Assembly: GCF_046156265.1 (NCBI RefSeq)
Contig: NZ_JAWDIR010000048.1
Location: 1-64,000 of the forward strand
DNA: 64,000 nucleotides
DNA from: CAMDHY01 sp046156265
GTDB taxonomy: Bacteria > Pseudomonadota > Alphaproteobacteria > Rhizobiales > Segnochrobactraceae
Direction of reading: 5' to 3'
How positions within the stretch are numbered: the first letter of the stretch is position 1; each line of letters begins with the position of its first letter. Below the pieces are notes generated by a model that saw only the letters and a program-made list of their open reading frames with translations, had not been told where the DNA came from and did not search any database. The position numbers were made by a program, and so were the translations under genes. Below are positions 50,879 to 59,670 of this stretch, piece after piece.

Positions 50879-52135
50879 TCAGGCGATCGCCGGGTCGAGG
50901 GTGAAGAGCTCCTGCGCCCGCCCGACGCCGCGCAGTGCGTAGCGCCCGACCGACACGAGCTGGCTGCGCTGCGGCTCGGGCGTCGCGTCGGCAAAGTCCG
51001 ACGACATCACCACGAAACGGTCGACCGAGCGGCACATCGAGGCGATCCGCGCCACCTCGTTCACCGCCGGACCAACGACGGTGAAGTCGAGCCGCTCGCG
51101 GCTGCCGATATTGCCGTAGAGCACGTCGCCGACGTGCAGGCCGAGATAGACGCCCGTCACCGGCCGCCCCTCCGCCGCCCGCCGCTCGTTCAGGATGCCG
51201 AGGCGGTGGCGCAGCTTGCGCTCGGCCTTCAGCGCCGCCCGGCACGCCTCGGCGCGGTCGGCACCGGTGAAGACGGCGAGCGTGCCGTCGCCGATCAGCT
51301 TCAGCACGTCCCCGCCGGCATCGTGGACGGAGGTGATCACCGCCTCCGCATAGTCGTTGAGAAGCGGGATGATCTCGCCCGGTGCGGCGCTGTCGGTGAT
51401 CGTCGTGAAACCGCGCAGGTCGGAGAACCACAGCACCGCGCCGAGCTTTTCGGCGACGCCGCGCGAGATGCGCCCCGACAGCACGCGCCGGCCTGCATCG
51501 CGGCCGAGATAGACCTCCACCAGCGTCGCCGCGACGCCGGCGAGCGCGCCGCATTTCATCGCGAGCGCCAGCGCCGGCAGCAATCGCCTCAGCGCCGCGA
51601 GGCCCTCATCGGAGAAGCCGTCCGGGCGCCGGGTGGCGATGTAGGAATAGACGCAGTCCATGCCGCCGATCGTGCCCCCGGCGGGGAACTTCGTGATGTG
51701 CGCCACGTGATCGTGGAAACCCTCGTCGCGCATCTCCTCGAGCAGCCGGTAGCCGCCGGTCTCGCCTCTGCCGAGCCGGTGCCGCACCTCGTCGATGCCG
51801 TCCTCGAGCATGCGGAAGAACACGCTGCTCTGCCAGTTGGCGGCCGCCTCGCCCTCGTCGGAGCTGCCGTACTCGACGACGGCGGGCTCCGTCAGGCCCT
51901 CCTCGCGCCAGCGGTAGGCGCGGCCCTCGTAGATCGGGTGCAGGGTGTCGATCAGCATGATGGTGCGACCGACGCCGAGCCCGGCCGCGGCGCAGCGCTC
52001 CGCGAAGCCCCGCACGAGGTCGGACGCGTCCGCCCCCGCCAACCCCTGGCCGATCACCCACGCCTCGATGTCGCGCACGTCCGCGTCGTTCACGCTCGCC
52101 TCGCCCGCATGCTCGCCTCGCTCGTCGTCAGCCAT
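50879..52135 (-). CDS. Class III adenylate/guanylate cyclase
   Basis: 418 residues, soluble. An N-terminal sensor-like part (1-200; AWVIGQGLAGADASDLVRGF, IMLIDTLHPIYEGRAYRW) precedes the cyclase homology domain (about 225-410): LWFSDLRGFTTITD and GDVLKLIGDGTLAVF hold the two metal-binding Asp residues, and LHVGDVLYGNIGSRERLDFT and VVGPAVNEVARIA complete the site. It makes cAMP (or cGMP) in response to an unknown signal. This architecture is frequent in rhizobia. Monocistronic. Confidence 0.92.
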   Translation of the reverse strand: MADDERGEHAGEASVNDADVRDIEAWVIGQGLAGADASDLVRGFAERCAAAGLGVGRTIMLIDTLHPIYEGRAYRWREEGLTEPAVVEYGSSDEGEAAANWQSSVFFRMLEDGIDEVRHRLGRGETGGYRLLEEMRDEGFHDHVAHITKFPAGGTIGGMDCVYSYIATRRPDGFSDEGLAALRRLLPALALAMKCGALAGVAATLVEVYLGRDAGRRVLSGRISRGVAEKLGAVLWFSDLRGFTTITDSAAPGEIIPLLNDYAEAVITSVHDAGGDVLKLIGDGTLAVFTGADRAEACRAALKAERKLRHRLGILNERRAAEGRPVTGVYLGLHVGDVLYGNIGSRERLDFTVVGPAVNEVARIASMCRSVDRFVVMSSDFADATPEPQRSQLVSVGRYALRGVGRAQELFTLDPAIA

Positions 52136-52198
52136 TGTCGCAGCAAACGCGGCGGCGGTGTGAAGAGACCCGCTGTCGCCAGACCGCCCCGTCGCCGG

Positions 52199-52723
52199 TC
52201 AGCCCGCCGGCCAGGAGGACTGGTCGATCGGCAGCCGGCCGGATGGGTCGAAGACGCTGACCTTGTGGGGTTGCGCGTCGCCCCAGTGCCAGAGGACCAG
52301 GTTGGCCGCGTCCGTCTTTGCCCCGACGGCGAAGGACGGCACGAGGATGCCCGCCGCTCCGGCTGCCATCAGGTCCGTCGCGACACGCCAGGAAGCGGGG
52401 GTCCGACCCTCCGCACGGTCGAGCGCCCACGGGCAGGCAAGATCGGCGAGCGTCACACCCGCGGCCAAGCGGCCGACCTCGCCGCGGAGATCGACGACGT
52501 CCTCGACGGCGACGTCGTAGGCGCAGACGGTGAGCGGCTCGAAGCGGTGGGGTAAGCCGTGGCCCATCTCGGCGAACATGCCGTCGACTGTCAGGGCGAG
52601 ATAGAGCGCCGGCACGCCGGACGGATTGAAGCGCCCCCCACGCGCCGCGGCGACCTCACCCGAAATCGGCGAAAATGCCCAGCGCGGATCGTGGGCGCGG
52701 TAGCAGACGCCCTGCCACCTCAA
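52199..52723 (-). CDS. RES-domain toxin (NAD+-degrading)
   Basis: 174 residues. RWQGVCYRAHDPRWAF, GRFNPSGVPALYLALTVDGM and KTDAANLVLWHW contain the Arg-Glu-Ser-type pattern (R in CYRAHD, the Tyr in ALYLA, S in VPSFAV) of RES toxins, which break down NAD+. The start is TTG 52723: its TTGA overlaps the antitoxin stop, and homologues I recall begin (M)RWQGVCYRAHD. Second gene of a two-gene module, expressed by coupling to the antitoxin. Confidence 0.85.
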   Translation of the reverse strand: MRWQGVCYRAHDPRWAFSPISGEVAAARGGRFNPSGVPALYLALTVDGMFAEMGHGLPHRFEPLTVCAYDVAVEDVVDLRGEVGRLAAGVTLADLACPWALDRAEGRTPASWRVATDLMAAGAAGILVPSFAVGAKTDAANLVLWHWGDAQPHKVSVFDPSGRLPIDQSSWPAG

Positions 52724-53175
52724 GCAAACCCGCCGGTGGCGACGTGGTCGAGATAGTCGCGCACGGCGCCGGCCTTGCCATCCTTGACGAGGGATTCCGC
52801 CGTGCGGCCGCCGAAGGCGGGGATCGGCTCGCCGCGATACCAGGCGAGCGCCTGGCGTTCGCCGCCGGCCCACGCGGCGACGCGGGCGATGATCTCCAGC
52901 ATTTCGGTCACCCGCGCCTGCGTCCGGCGCGCCTTGGCGCGCACCGCCCGGTAGACCGTTTCCGGCGCGACGCCGAGGGTCTCGGCGAGCTGTGCCTTCG
53001 ACAGGCCGAGCCGGTCGGCAACCCTGTCGACCGAGATGTCGCCGTCTGCGTCGAAGAAACCGAGAACAAGGGCACCGCCGCGCCCGGCCGGCCGCGACGC
53101 GGCTGGGCGCACGGCGGGAATGCCGGTGACGGTACGGCGCCGGGCCACGGCCTTCGCTCCGCTGTCCGCCATCAT
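52720..53175 (-). CDS. Xre/MbcA/ParS-type antitoxin
   Basis: 151 residues. A basic N-terminus is followed by DRVADRLGLSKAQLAETLGV (HTH-like Xre part) and a C-terminal ParS/MbcA toxin-binding domain (ALAWYRGEPIPAFGGRTAES, LVKDGKAGAVRDYLDHVATG). ATG 53175 is chosen because GGAG precedes it by five bases. It neutralises the RES toxin and probably represses its own promoter. Alternative start at 53205 is without ribosome site. Confidence 0.88.
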   Translation of the reverse strand: MMADSGAKAVARRRTVTGIPAVRPAASRPAGRGGALVLGFFDADGDISVDRVADRLGLSKAQLAETLGVAPETVYRAVRAKARRTQARVTEMLEIIARVAAWAGGERQALAWYRGEPIPAFGGRTAESLVKDGKAGAVRDYLDHVATGGFA

Positions 53176-53248
53176 GCCACTCCGTCTGCCCTCTAACTCC
53201 GGCACTAAATATGGCGATGACTGCGCAGGGTGTCCAGTCGGGCCGGCC

Positions 53249-53902
53249 TCACGACCGTTCGGCGAGGAACGCCCACAGCGCCTCGTCCTCGAAGTCGCGG
53301 ATGGCGAAGGTGGCGCCGGCGGCCTTCAGGGGCTCGATCGCGCCGAGTCCGGCGATCGCCACAGTCGCCAGACCCGCCCCGGCGGCGGCGCGGATGCCGG
53401 GGACGGAATCCTCGAAGGCGATCGCCTCGGCCGCCGTCAGCCCGAACCGCGACAGTGCCTCGAGATAGGGGAAGGGATCGGGCTTCGGGTGCTTCACCGC
53501 GTCGCCGTGGATGACGAGTTCGAAGCGGCGGGCGATGCCGAGCGCCTCAGTCATGTGGGTGACGTTGTCGGCCGGCGCGTTGGAGACGATCGCGAGCCGA
53601 AGCGTCCGCGCCTCCGCCCAGTCGAGCAGCCGCGTCAGGCCGGCCGTCTCGGCGAGGTCGGAGGCCATGCGGCGGAACATCGCCTCCTTCTCGTCATTGA
53701 AGGCGCGCCGCGCCGCCGCGTCGGCGTCCGGCAACAGGGCGCGGGCGATCTCGTCATTGCTCTTGCCGGAGATCTTCGTGCGGAAATCCGCCTCCGACAG
53801 CGAGCCGCCACGGATCGAAAGCATGGCGTTGAAGGCGGCGAGGTGGACCGGATCGCTGTCGGTCATCGTCCCGTCGAGGTCGAACAGAAGGGCGCGCAGC
53901 AT
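53249..53902 (-). CDS. HAD-superfamily hydrolase, beta-phosphoglucomutase/phosphatase type
   Basis: 217 residues. FDLDGTMTDSDPVHLAAF contains the nucleophile and acid Asp pair (8 and 10), AIVSNAPADNVTHM the Ser/Asn, HPKPDPFPYLEAL the Lys, and AFEDSVPGIRAAAGAG the Asp pair for Mg2+. ATG 53902 is the family start. Acts on a small phosphorylated metabolite, not identifiable here. Confidence 0.9.
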   Translation of the reverse strand: MLRALLFDLDGTMTDSDPVHLAAFNAMLSIRGGSLSEADFRTKISGKSNDEIARALLPDADAAARRAFNDEKEAMFRRMASDLAETAGLTRLLDWAEARTLRLAIVSNAPADNVTHMTEALGIARRFELVIHGDAVKHPKPDPFPYLEALSRFGLTAAEAIAFEDSVPGIRAAAGAGLATVAIAGLGAIEPLKAAGATFAIRDFEDEALWAFLAERS

Positions 53903-54132
53903 CGGCTTTGGGCTCCGTGAAGGGGCGCACCCAGGCGGCACGCGGGAGGCCGCGGCTGGAGGCGCGCCGGGCCAGCGGCCTGAATAGGCGCGGCCCGGCC
54001 GCCTCGCAAGCACCCCCGCCGCAGGTCTGCCGTGCGGGCTCTAGCCGCCACCGAGGCACAGGGATAACGCTGTCGGCCTAGCCCAGAGAGACACCCACCC
54101 GAGACGCCCACCAGAGCCCGAGGAAACAGAAA

Positions 54133-55059
54133 ATGGCCCGCAAAGTCGTCATCACCTGCGCGGTGACGGGATCGATCCACACGCCGTCGATGTCGCCGCA
54201 TCTGCCGGTGACGCCGCAGGAGATCGCGGAAGCCGCGATCGGCGCGGCCGAGGCGGGGGCGGCGATCGTGCACCTGCACGCCCGCGACCCGGAGACCGGG
54301 CTGCCCGACCAGACGCCGGCGCGTTTCGAGCCGTTCCTGAAGGTGATCAAGCAGCGCTCCGACTGCGTCGTGAACATCACGACCGGCGGCGCCGCGACGA
54401 TGACCATCGAGGAGCGGCTCCGGCCCGTCGCCACCTTCAAGCCGGAGGTCGCCTCGCTCAACATGGGCTCGATGAACTTCGGCCTCTATCCGATGCTCGG
54501 TCGCTTCACCGAGTTCACCCATGCCTGGGAGCGGCCGTATCTGGAGAGTTCGCGCGACCGCATCTTCAAGAACACCTTCGCCGACATCGAGCACATCCTG
54601 GCGACCTGCGCCGAGAACGGCACCCGCTTTGAGATCGAGTGCTACGACATCGGCCACCTCTACACGCTCGCCCACTTCGTCGAGCGCGGCCTGGTCAAGC
54701 CGCCATTCTTCGTCCAGAGCGTCTTCGGCATCCTCGGCGGCATCGGCCCGCACCCCGAGGACGTCCTGCACATGAAGCGCACCGCCGACCGGCTGTTCGG
54801 CGACGCCTATCACTGGTCGGTGCTCGGCGCCGGCCGCCACCAGCTTGCGATCGCCGCCCAGGCGGCGGCGATGGGCGGCAACGTCCGCGTCGGGCTGGAG
54901 GATTCGCTCTGGATCGGCCCGGGCAAGCTCGCCACCTCGAACGCCGAGCAGGTCACCAAGGTCCGCCAGATCCTCGAAGGCCTCGGCCTCGAGATCGCCA
55001 CGCCGGCGGATGCACGGTCGATCCTGGGGCTGAAGGGCGCGGACCGGGTCGGTTTCTGA
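54133..55059 (+). CDS. BKACE family beta-keto acid cleavage enzyme (DUF849)
   Basis: 308 residues. ITCAVTGSIHTPSMSPHLPV, AAIVHLHARDPETG (His-x-His zinc site), NITTGGAATMTIEERL and FEIECYDIGHL are hallmarks of the 3-keto-5-aminohexanoate cleavage enzyme family, which condenses a beta-keto acid with acetyl-CoA to give acetoacetate and a CoA ester. GAGGAAACAG precedes ATG 54133. No kamA/kdd lysine-fermentation genes are adjacent, so another substrate (for example dehydrocarnitine) is possible. Confidence 0.9.
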   Translation: MARKVVITCAVTGSIHTPSMSPHLPVTPQEIAEAAIGAAEAGAAIVHLHARDPETGLPDQTPARFEPFLKVIKQRSDCVVNITTGGAATMTIEERLRPVATFKPEVASLNMGSMNFGLYPMLGRFTEFTHAWERPYLESSRDRIFKNTFADIEHILATCAENGTRFEIECYDIGHLYTLAHFVERGLVKPPFFVQSVFGILGGIGPHPEDVLHMKRTADRLFGDAYHWSVLGAGRHQLAIAAQAAAMGGNVRVGLEDSLWIGPGKLATSNAEQVTKVRQILEGLGLEIATPADARSILGLKGADRVGF

Positions 55060-55092
55060 GCCTGAGGACTTAGCGGAGCAGGCCGAACTCCC

Positions 55093-55118
55093 CCTTCTCC
55101 CGCGACAGCGGGAGAAGG
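55093..55118. repeat. Intergenic palindrome, 11-bp stem with GACA loop
   Basis: A perfect stem (55093-55103 with 55108-55118) 33 bases after the BKACE stop, followed by GGATGAGGG at 55130. This is the kind of intergenic palindrome spread through rhizobial genomes, and it may also end the BKACE transcript. No U run. Confidence 0.65.
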
Positions 55119-55216
55119 TCCCGGCAGGGGGATGAGGGACGCGCGGGATGCGCGGAATGTGTCAGCGACGGCCGGCGTAATACTCGCGGCCCCCCCTCCG
55201 ACCGGCTTCGCCGGCC

Positions 55217-55311
55217 ACCTCCCCCGCGAGGGGGGAGGGTTCGCGTCGAGGTTTGGGTAACCCGCATGCCACAAAGCACAACGGAAACCCTCCCCCCTCG
55301 CGGGGGAGGGT
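55217..55311. repeat. Two inverted copies of a GC palindrome
   Basis: 55217-55240 and 55287-55311 are reverse complements at 23 of 24 positions, separated by 46 bases; each is itself palindromic (CCCCCGCGAGGGGG type). A further short palindrome, CCGGCTTCGCCGG, lies directly upstream. Together they could fold into one long stem. Confidence 0.65.
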
Positions 55312-55382
55312 AGGGAGGGGGGGGGCCCGCGGCACACCGTCTGCGGGATTAGCCGGACTGAGATCCGGACCGCCCCCGCCGC

Positions 55383-55446
55383 CGCGCGGCGGGCCCTCAT
55401 CCGGCGCTGCGCGCCACCTTCTCCCCGCCTTCGGCCGGGAGAAGGG
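55383..55446. repeat. Third intergenic palindrome unit
   Basis: CCTTCTCCC at 55417 and GGGAGAAGG at 55437 form a hairpin around CGCCTTCGGCC, preceded by CCTCATCCG. The core matches the unit at 55093-55118 with a different loop, in inverted order relative to its ATGAGGG tail, so these two form another inverted pair across the gap. Confidence 0.6.
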
Positions 55447-55478
55447 ACTCGCCGCCGGCGCCCCTCAGACAGGCACCG

Positions 55479-57605
55479 CTAAGCCAGCAGCGCTTCCATC
55501 ACTCGCTCGCGGGTGAGCGGCAGGTCGCGCAGCCGGACGCCCAGCGCGTGGGCGACGGCGTTGCCGATCGCCGCCGCCGTCGGGCCAGCCGTCGCCTCGC
55601 CGACGCCGAGGGATGGCGCCTGGCGGTCGTTGACGAGCTCGACGAAGATCTCCGGCATCTCGGTAAACCGCAGCACCGGGTAGCTGTCCCAGTCCCGCGA
55701 GGCGATGCCGGTGTCGGAGAAGCGCACCTGCTCTTTCAAAACCCAGCTCGCCGACTGCACGATGCCGCCCTCGAGCTGGTTGATCGCCCCGTCCGGATTG
55801 ACGACGAGGCCGGTGTCGGTGGCGCACCAGATGCGCAGGACGCGGATCTCCTCCTCTACCTCCACCTCGGCCACGCAGGCCGTGTAGGCGGCGCTGTTCT
55901 TGTAGCGGGCGAAGCCGATGCCGCGGCCCGTGCCGGTGCCCGACGGCGCCGCCGGATCCCACGCCGCCATCGTCGCAGCGTGGCCGACGACCGCCTTCGC
56001 CCGCTCGTCGTCGAGGATCGACAGGCGGTAGGCGACCGGGTCGACGCCCGCCCGCTCGGCGAGTTCGTCGATCAGCGTCTCGATGGCGAAGATGTTCGGC
56101 ATCGTGCCGAGGCCGCGCAGGGCCGACGTGCGCACCGGCGTCTCGGTGATGAGGTGGTGGACGACGCGCTTCTGCGGGATGGCATAGAGCGGCGAGCCGT
56201 TGCGGGTGCCGCCACCACCGGCCGATTCCGGCAGGTCGCCGGGAGCGGGCGCCGGCGGCGGGTTCGGCAGCGCCTCGGCGGCGAGCAGGTTGCCGCCCGA
56301 GCGCCCAGGCCGCGACGAGTGCCGGCCGCTCCAGATCTCGGTGGTCCAGTCGACCGGCTTGCCGTCGTCGCCGACGATCGCCTTGACGTTCACCACCATC
56401 GACGGGCTGACAGGCTCGAAGCCGAACTCCTCCTCGCGGCGCCAGCGCACCCGGATCGGCTTGCCCGGCATCAGCGTCGCGATCGCCGCCGCGTCGCCCG
56501 CGACGTCGTCGGCGCCGTTGTGTCCGTAGCAGCCGGCCCCCTGCACGTGTCGCACCGTCACCGCAGACGGATCGAGCTTGAGCATTCCGGCGATCGCGGC
56601 GCGCAGCGGGAAGACGCCCTGCGAGTGCGACCACACCTCGAGCTTGCCGTCCTGGAACGACGCCAGCGCACAGGACGGCGCGATCGAGGCGTGCGCGAGG
56701 TGTGCGCGCGAAATGCGCGCCTCGACGCGCTGTCCACTCGTCGCGGCCGACGCCTCGGCCTCCGGCGCGCCGTAGGCGTTGTCGACCGTCGGCTGCTGCA
56801 GCACCCACTTCGCGTCTTCGGCCTGCGGCGAGATCGGCTCGACACCGTCCCACGTCACGTGCGTCTCGGCGGCGAGGCCGGCGCGCTCGACCGCCATCTC
56901 GTCGGCGCCGACGAGGGCGACGAAATCACCGGAGCGAACGATCTCGATCTCGCCCTTCGCCGCCCGGCGGAGCGCCGCTTCGTCGATCGCTGCGATCGTC
57001 GCGCCGCGGCAGGGCTGGCGCACGACGCGGGCGTGCAGCATTCCGGGAAGGACCACGTCGTGGATGAACACCGCCTCGCCGAACAGCTTGCCGGGCAAGT
57101 CGACGCGCGGCAGGCTCTTGCCGACGAGGCTGTAGGCCCCGGCCTGCTTGGCAGCGACACCGCCGACCGCGTCGCGGGCGAGATCGACGTCGCCAGCGAG
57201 CGCCCAGTAGTCGAGCCCGCTCGCAGCGCCGTCCTTCAGGATCGTGCCGTCGGACACCGACAGCGCCGCTGCGTCGCAGCCGAGACGCTCCGCGGCCACG
57301 GCGAGGAAGGCGGCCCGCACCTCGGCGCAGGCCGCGCGCAGTGCACCACCACCCATCGCCACCGACAGGCTGCCGGCGGTGATGCCTTCGTTGGCCGTCG
57401 CCGAGGTGTCGCCGGACTGCAGACGGATGCGCGACGGCGCGACGTCGAGTTCCTCGGCGGCGATCTGCAGGAGCGCCGTCAGCGCCCCCTGGCCGATCTC
57501 GACGCGGCCCGTCTTCACGGCGACGACGCCGGGGGCCGGGAAGCCGACCCAGCGGTCGAGGCGCGGGTTGTCGGCGAGCATCGCCGGAAGCGCGGGGGCG
57601 TTCAT
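55479..57605 (-). CDS. Molybdenum hydroxylase large subunit (xanthine dehydrogenase family)
   Basis: 708 residues. RVEIGQGALTALLQIAAEEL and SGDTSATANEGITAGSLSVA near the N-terminus, GCYGHNGADDVAGDAAAIAT, RVRWRREEEFGFEPVSPSMV and ALRGLGTMPNIFAIETLIDE bind the molybdopterin cofactor, and GVGEATAGPTAAAIG carries the catalytic Glu. It resembles IorB/NicB-type subunits that lack a FAD partner. ATG 57605 overlaps the small-subunit stop (ATGA). Hydroxylates a heteroaromatic ring or aldehyde; the substrate is unknown. There is no twin-arginine signal. Confidence 0.88.
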   Translation of the reverse strand: MNAPALPAMLADNPRLDRWVGFPAPGVVAVKTGRVEIGQGALTALLQIAAEELDVAPSRIRLQSGDTSATANEGITAGSLSVAMGGGALRAACAEVRAAFLAVAAERLGCDAAALSVSDGTILKDGAASGLDYWALAGDVDLARDAVGGVAAKQAGAYSLVGKSLPRVDLPGKLFGEAVFIHDVVLPGMLHARVVRQPCRGATIAAIDEAALRRAAKGEIEIVRSGDFVALVGADEMAVERAGLAAETHVTWDGVEPISPQAEDAKWVLQQPTVDNAYGAPEAEASAATSGQRVEARISRAHLAHASIAPSCALASFQDGKLEVWSHSQGVFPLRAAIAGMLKLDPSAVTVRHVQGAGCYGHNGADDVAGDAAAIATLMPGKPIRVRWRREEEFGFEPVSPSMVVNVKAIVGDDGKPVDWTTEIWSGRHSSRPGRSGGNLLAAEALPNPPPAPAPGDLPESAGGGGTRNGSPLYAIPQKRVVHHLITETPVRTSALRGLGTMPNIFAIETLIDELAERAGVDPVAYRLSILDDERAKAVVGHAATMAAWDPAAPSGTGTGRGIGFARYKNSAAYTACVAEVEVEEEIRVLRIWCATDTGLVVNPDGAINQLEGGIVQSASWVLKEQVRFSDTGIASRDWDSYPVLRFTEMPEIFVELVNDRQAPSLGVGEATAGPTAAAIGNAVAHALGVRLRDLPLTRERVMEALLA

Positions 57606-58093
57606 CGGGCGGTCTCCCCGCGCAGCACGGCGGCCGCCTTCTCGACGGCGCGGACCATGCGCTGGTGGGCGCCGCAGCGGCAGATGTTCTGGTCGAGCGC
57701 CTCGGCGATCTCGCGGCGCGTCGGCGACGGGTTGCGGTCGAGCAGCGCCTTGGCGGCCACCAGGATGCCCGACAGGCAGTAGCCGCACTGGCCGGCCTGC
57801 TCGTCGAGGAAGGCCTGCTGCAGCGGGTGCGGCGCCTCCGGCGTGCCGAGGCCCTCGACCGTCGTCACCGCCTTGCCGGCGACCGACCACATCGGCTTAG
57901 CGCAGGCCTTCTCGAGCGCGCCGTCGATCAGCACCATGCAGCAGCCGCACTGCTCGAGGCCGCAGCCGAAGCGCGAACCCTTGAGGTCGAGGCTGTTGCG
58001 AAGCACGTCGAGAAGCGGCGTCTCCTCGTCGACGGACACCGTCGCCGGCCGGCCGTTGACGGTGAATTCGATGGCGGTGGCTGTCGTCGTCAC
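57602..58093 (-). CDS. Molybdenum hydroxylase [2Fe-2S] small subunit
   Basis: 163 residues. The plant-type cluster uses Cys44, Cys49, Cys52 and Cys64 (CGLEQCGCC ... C), and the second cluster uses Cys103, Cys106, Cys138 and Cys140 (CGYC ... CRC). GTG 58093 is chosen since the ferredoxin fold starts at once; GGGAGGACGG lies upstream but slightly far. First gene of the two-gene operon. No FAD subunit gene follows, so electrons probably go to a cytochrome c or another carrier. Confidence 0.92.
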   Translation of the reverse strand: MTTTATAIEFTVNGRPATVSVDEETPLLDVLRNSLDLKGSRFGCGLEQCGCCMVLIDGALEKACAKPMWSVAGKAVTTVEGLGTPEAPHPLQQAFLDEQAGQCGYCLSGILVAAKALLDRNPSPTRREIAEALDQNICRCGAHQRMVRAVEKAAAVLRGETAR

Positions 58094-58308
58094 GCTCGGT
58101 CCGTCCTCCCGCACCGGCCTCGTCCGGGCCGTGAGCGGCAGACTAATCGGTTCGTGCAAACGATTGAATAGAAGATTTCCGGGCTGCGGCGCGGCCGCGG
58201 TGACGGGCCGGCCCGCCCGCCACATCTCGGGTCGATTGACGGCAGGCGCCAGCGGCGCAACCATCGCGCCGGGCCGGGGAGCCGCCCTCGCATCGCCGGA
58301 GCCACGAC

Positions 58309-58707
58309 GTGCACCAAGTTCGACGCCTCAACCTGCCGATCGCCGCGGCCCTGCTCATGACGATCGGCGCGACGCCCCTCGCGGCGCAGGGAGCGTTGCC
58401 CGTCGACATGCAGGGCACGTGGGCCTGGGACGACGAGGCCTGCGCCGAGCGTGTCAGCGACGGTCGCGTCGCTGTCTCATCGCTGATCGTCGAGTTCTAC
58501 GCCTCCGCCTACGCCCTCGACGATCCGAAGCCCGCCGAGGGTGATCGCTGGGTCTCGTCCGCCACCGTCCACGTCGAGGGCGAGCCGGCGCCCGAGGCGG
58601 GCACCATCGCGCTGCGCCTCGTCGGCCGCGACGAACTCGAGATCCGCACCGGCGACGAGGCCCCGTCGATCTACGTGCGCTGCGCCGACGACCTGCCGGT
58701 GCGCTGA
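58309..58707 (+). CDS. Exported hypothetical protein
   Basis: 132 residues from GTG 58309 (GGAG seven bases upstream). A signal peptide (LPIAAALLMTIGATPLAAQG) is followed by LPVDMQGTWAWDDEACAERV, a lipocalin/META-like opening, and it ends with two Cys (CAERV and RCADD), possibly a disulphide. No family recognised. Followed after 25 bases by another small exported protein. Confidence 0.65.
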   Translation: MHQVRRLNLPIAAALLMTIGATPLAAQGALPVDMQGTWAWDDEACAERVSDGRVAVSSLIVEFYASAYALDDPKPAEGDRWVSSATVHVEGEPAPEAGTIALRLVGRDELEIRTGDEAPSIYVRCADDLPVR

Positions 58708-58732
58708 GGTCACGTTTCGGAAGTTGTCGGCG

Positions 58733-59062
58733 ATGTCCTCGAACCTGACCACCCGCCTCACCGTCGTCGTGCTGCTCGCCACCGGTCTCGTCGCGCCTGC
58801 CGTTTCGCCGGCGCAGGCCACGGCGTTCTGCGAGGTGGTCGACACGCCGGATGGCTTCGTCGCCTTGCGCGAGGCGCCGGACGCGGACGCCGCGATCGTC
58901 GAGCGGATGCACGCCGGCGACGAGGTGATGCTACTGCCCGAGAAAACCGGCACCTGGGTGCATGTGCGCTTCTGGCGCGCCGGCGAGCGGCTGCAGGACG
59001 GCGGCTTCGAGCGTTACCGGGTGGGGTGGGTGAACGAACGCCTGATCGACCTGTGCGGCTGA
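58733..59062 (+). CDS. Small exported SH3-like domain protein
   Basis: 109 residues. A signal peptide (LTVVVLLATGLVAPAVSPAQ) is followed by GFVALREAPDADAAIVERMH, AGDEVMLLPEKTGTWVHVRF and GWVNERLIDLCG, a bacterial SH3 (SH3_3) fold closed by Cys at both ends (FCEVV, DLCG). Such domains bind cell-wall peptides or act as targeting modules. Probably co-transcribed with the gene before it. Confidence 0.7.
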   Translation: MSSNLTTRLTVVVLLATGLVAPAVSPAQATAFCEVVDTPDGFVALREAPDADAAIVERMHAGDEVMLLPEKTGTWVHVRFWRAGERLQDGGFERYRVGWVNERLIDLCG

Positions 59063-59148
59063 CCACCCGGGCGACGGTCTCCGCGTTCCTCGCCTAGACC
59101 GCGCCGTGTTTGGCCGCTACGGCTCTTGGCGAAGACGAAGGACAATCC

Positions 59149-59568
59149 GTGCGGCAGGTCACCGACCGGCATAACAGAGAGCATGCAGACGGACGGCCCG
59201 GCGCCTGGCGGCGCGGCTGGCCGGTCCTGCTTGCACTGTTCCTGCTCGTCACCGGTGGCGGGCTGAGCGGACCGGGCGGCCTCGTCCAGGCGCTGCGCGG
59301 CGTCCCCCACGCCGGCGCCGGTGCAGGGTCTGCCGATACCCGCGACCCGGCATTGCTTCGCAGCGGCGGCCGTCAGGCCGTCCTCGCCCAGCGCTCGGCC
59401 GATCCCGCTGCCGCACCGGCGCCGCTCGAGCCGGCACTTGCGCCCGAGCCTGCCTCCGGCCGGCTGGCCGACGGTCGTTCCGTGGCGACTGGCGCGCCCC
59501 GCGTCGCCGGCACGCCCGGCAGCCCAGCTCACAGCTACCAGGCCCGCGCGCCTCCGGCGACGGCCTGA
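59149..59568 (+). CDS. Hypothetical single-helix membrane protein
   Basis: 139 residues from GTG 59149, supported by AAGGA six bases upstream. One membrane helix (WPVLLALFLLVTGGGL) is followed by an Ala/Pro/Gly-rich tail. No domain recognised; orthology is uncertain. It precedes secDF by about 100 bases, so it could be expressed with it. Confidence 0.4.
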   Translation: MRQVTDRHNREHADGRPGAWRRGWPVLLALFLLVTGGGLSGPGGLVQALRGVPHAGAGAGSADTRDPALLRSGGRQAVLAQRSADPAAAPAPLEPALAPEPASGRLADGRSVATGAPRVAGTPGSPAHSYQARAPPATA

Positions 59569-59670
59569 TCCACGGCCGCCCCGCGGCCGACCTTTCCCGA
59601 GAACACGTCCTTCCGCCCGGCCGCGCGGCCTCGTCGCGCCGGCCGCGAGCCGCATTTCCGGAACAGCCCC

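Noticed and set aside
55548..57782. 744-codon plus-strand frame opposite the molybdenum hydroxylase
   Set aside because: Composition is typical of the complement of a GC-rich gene, and no motif is recognisable.
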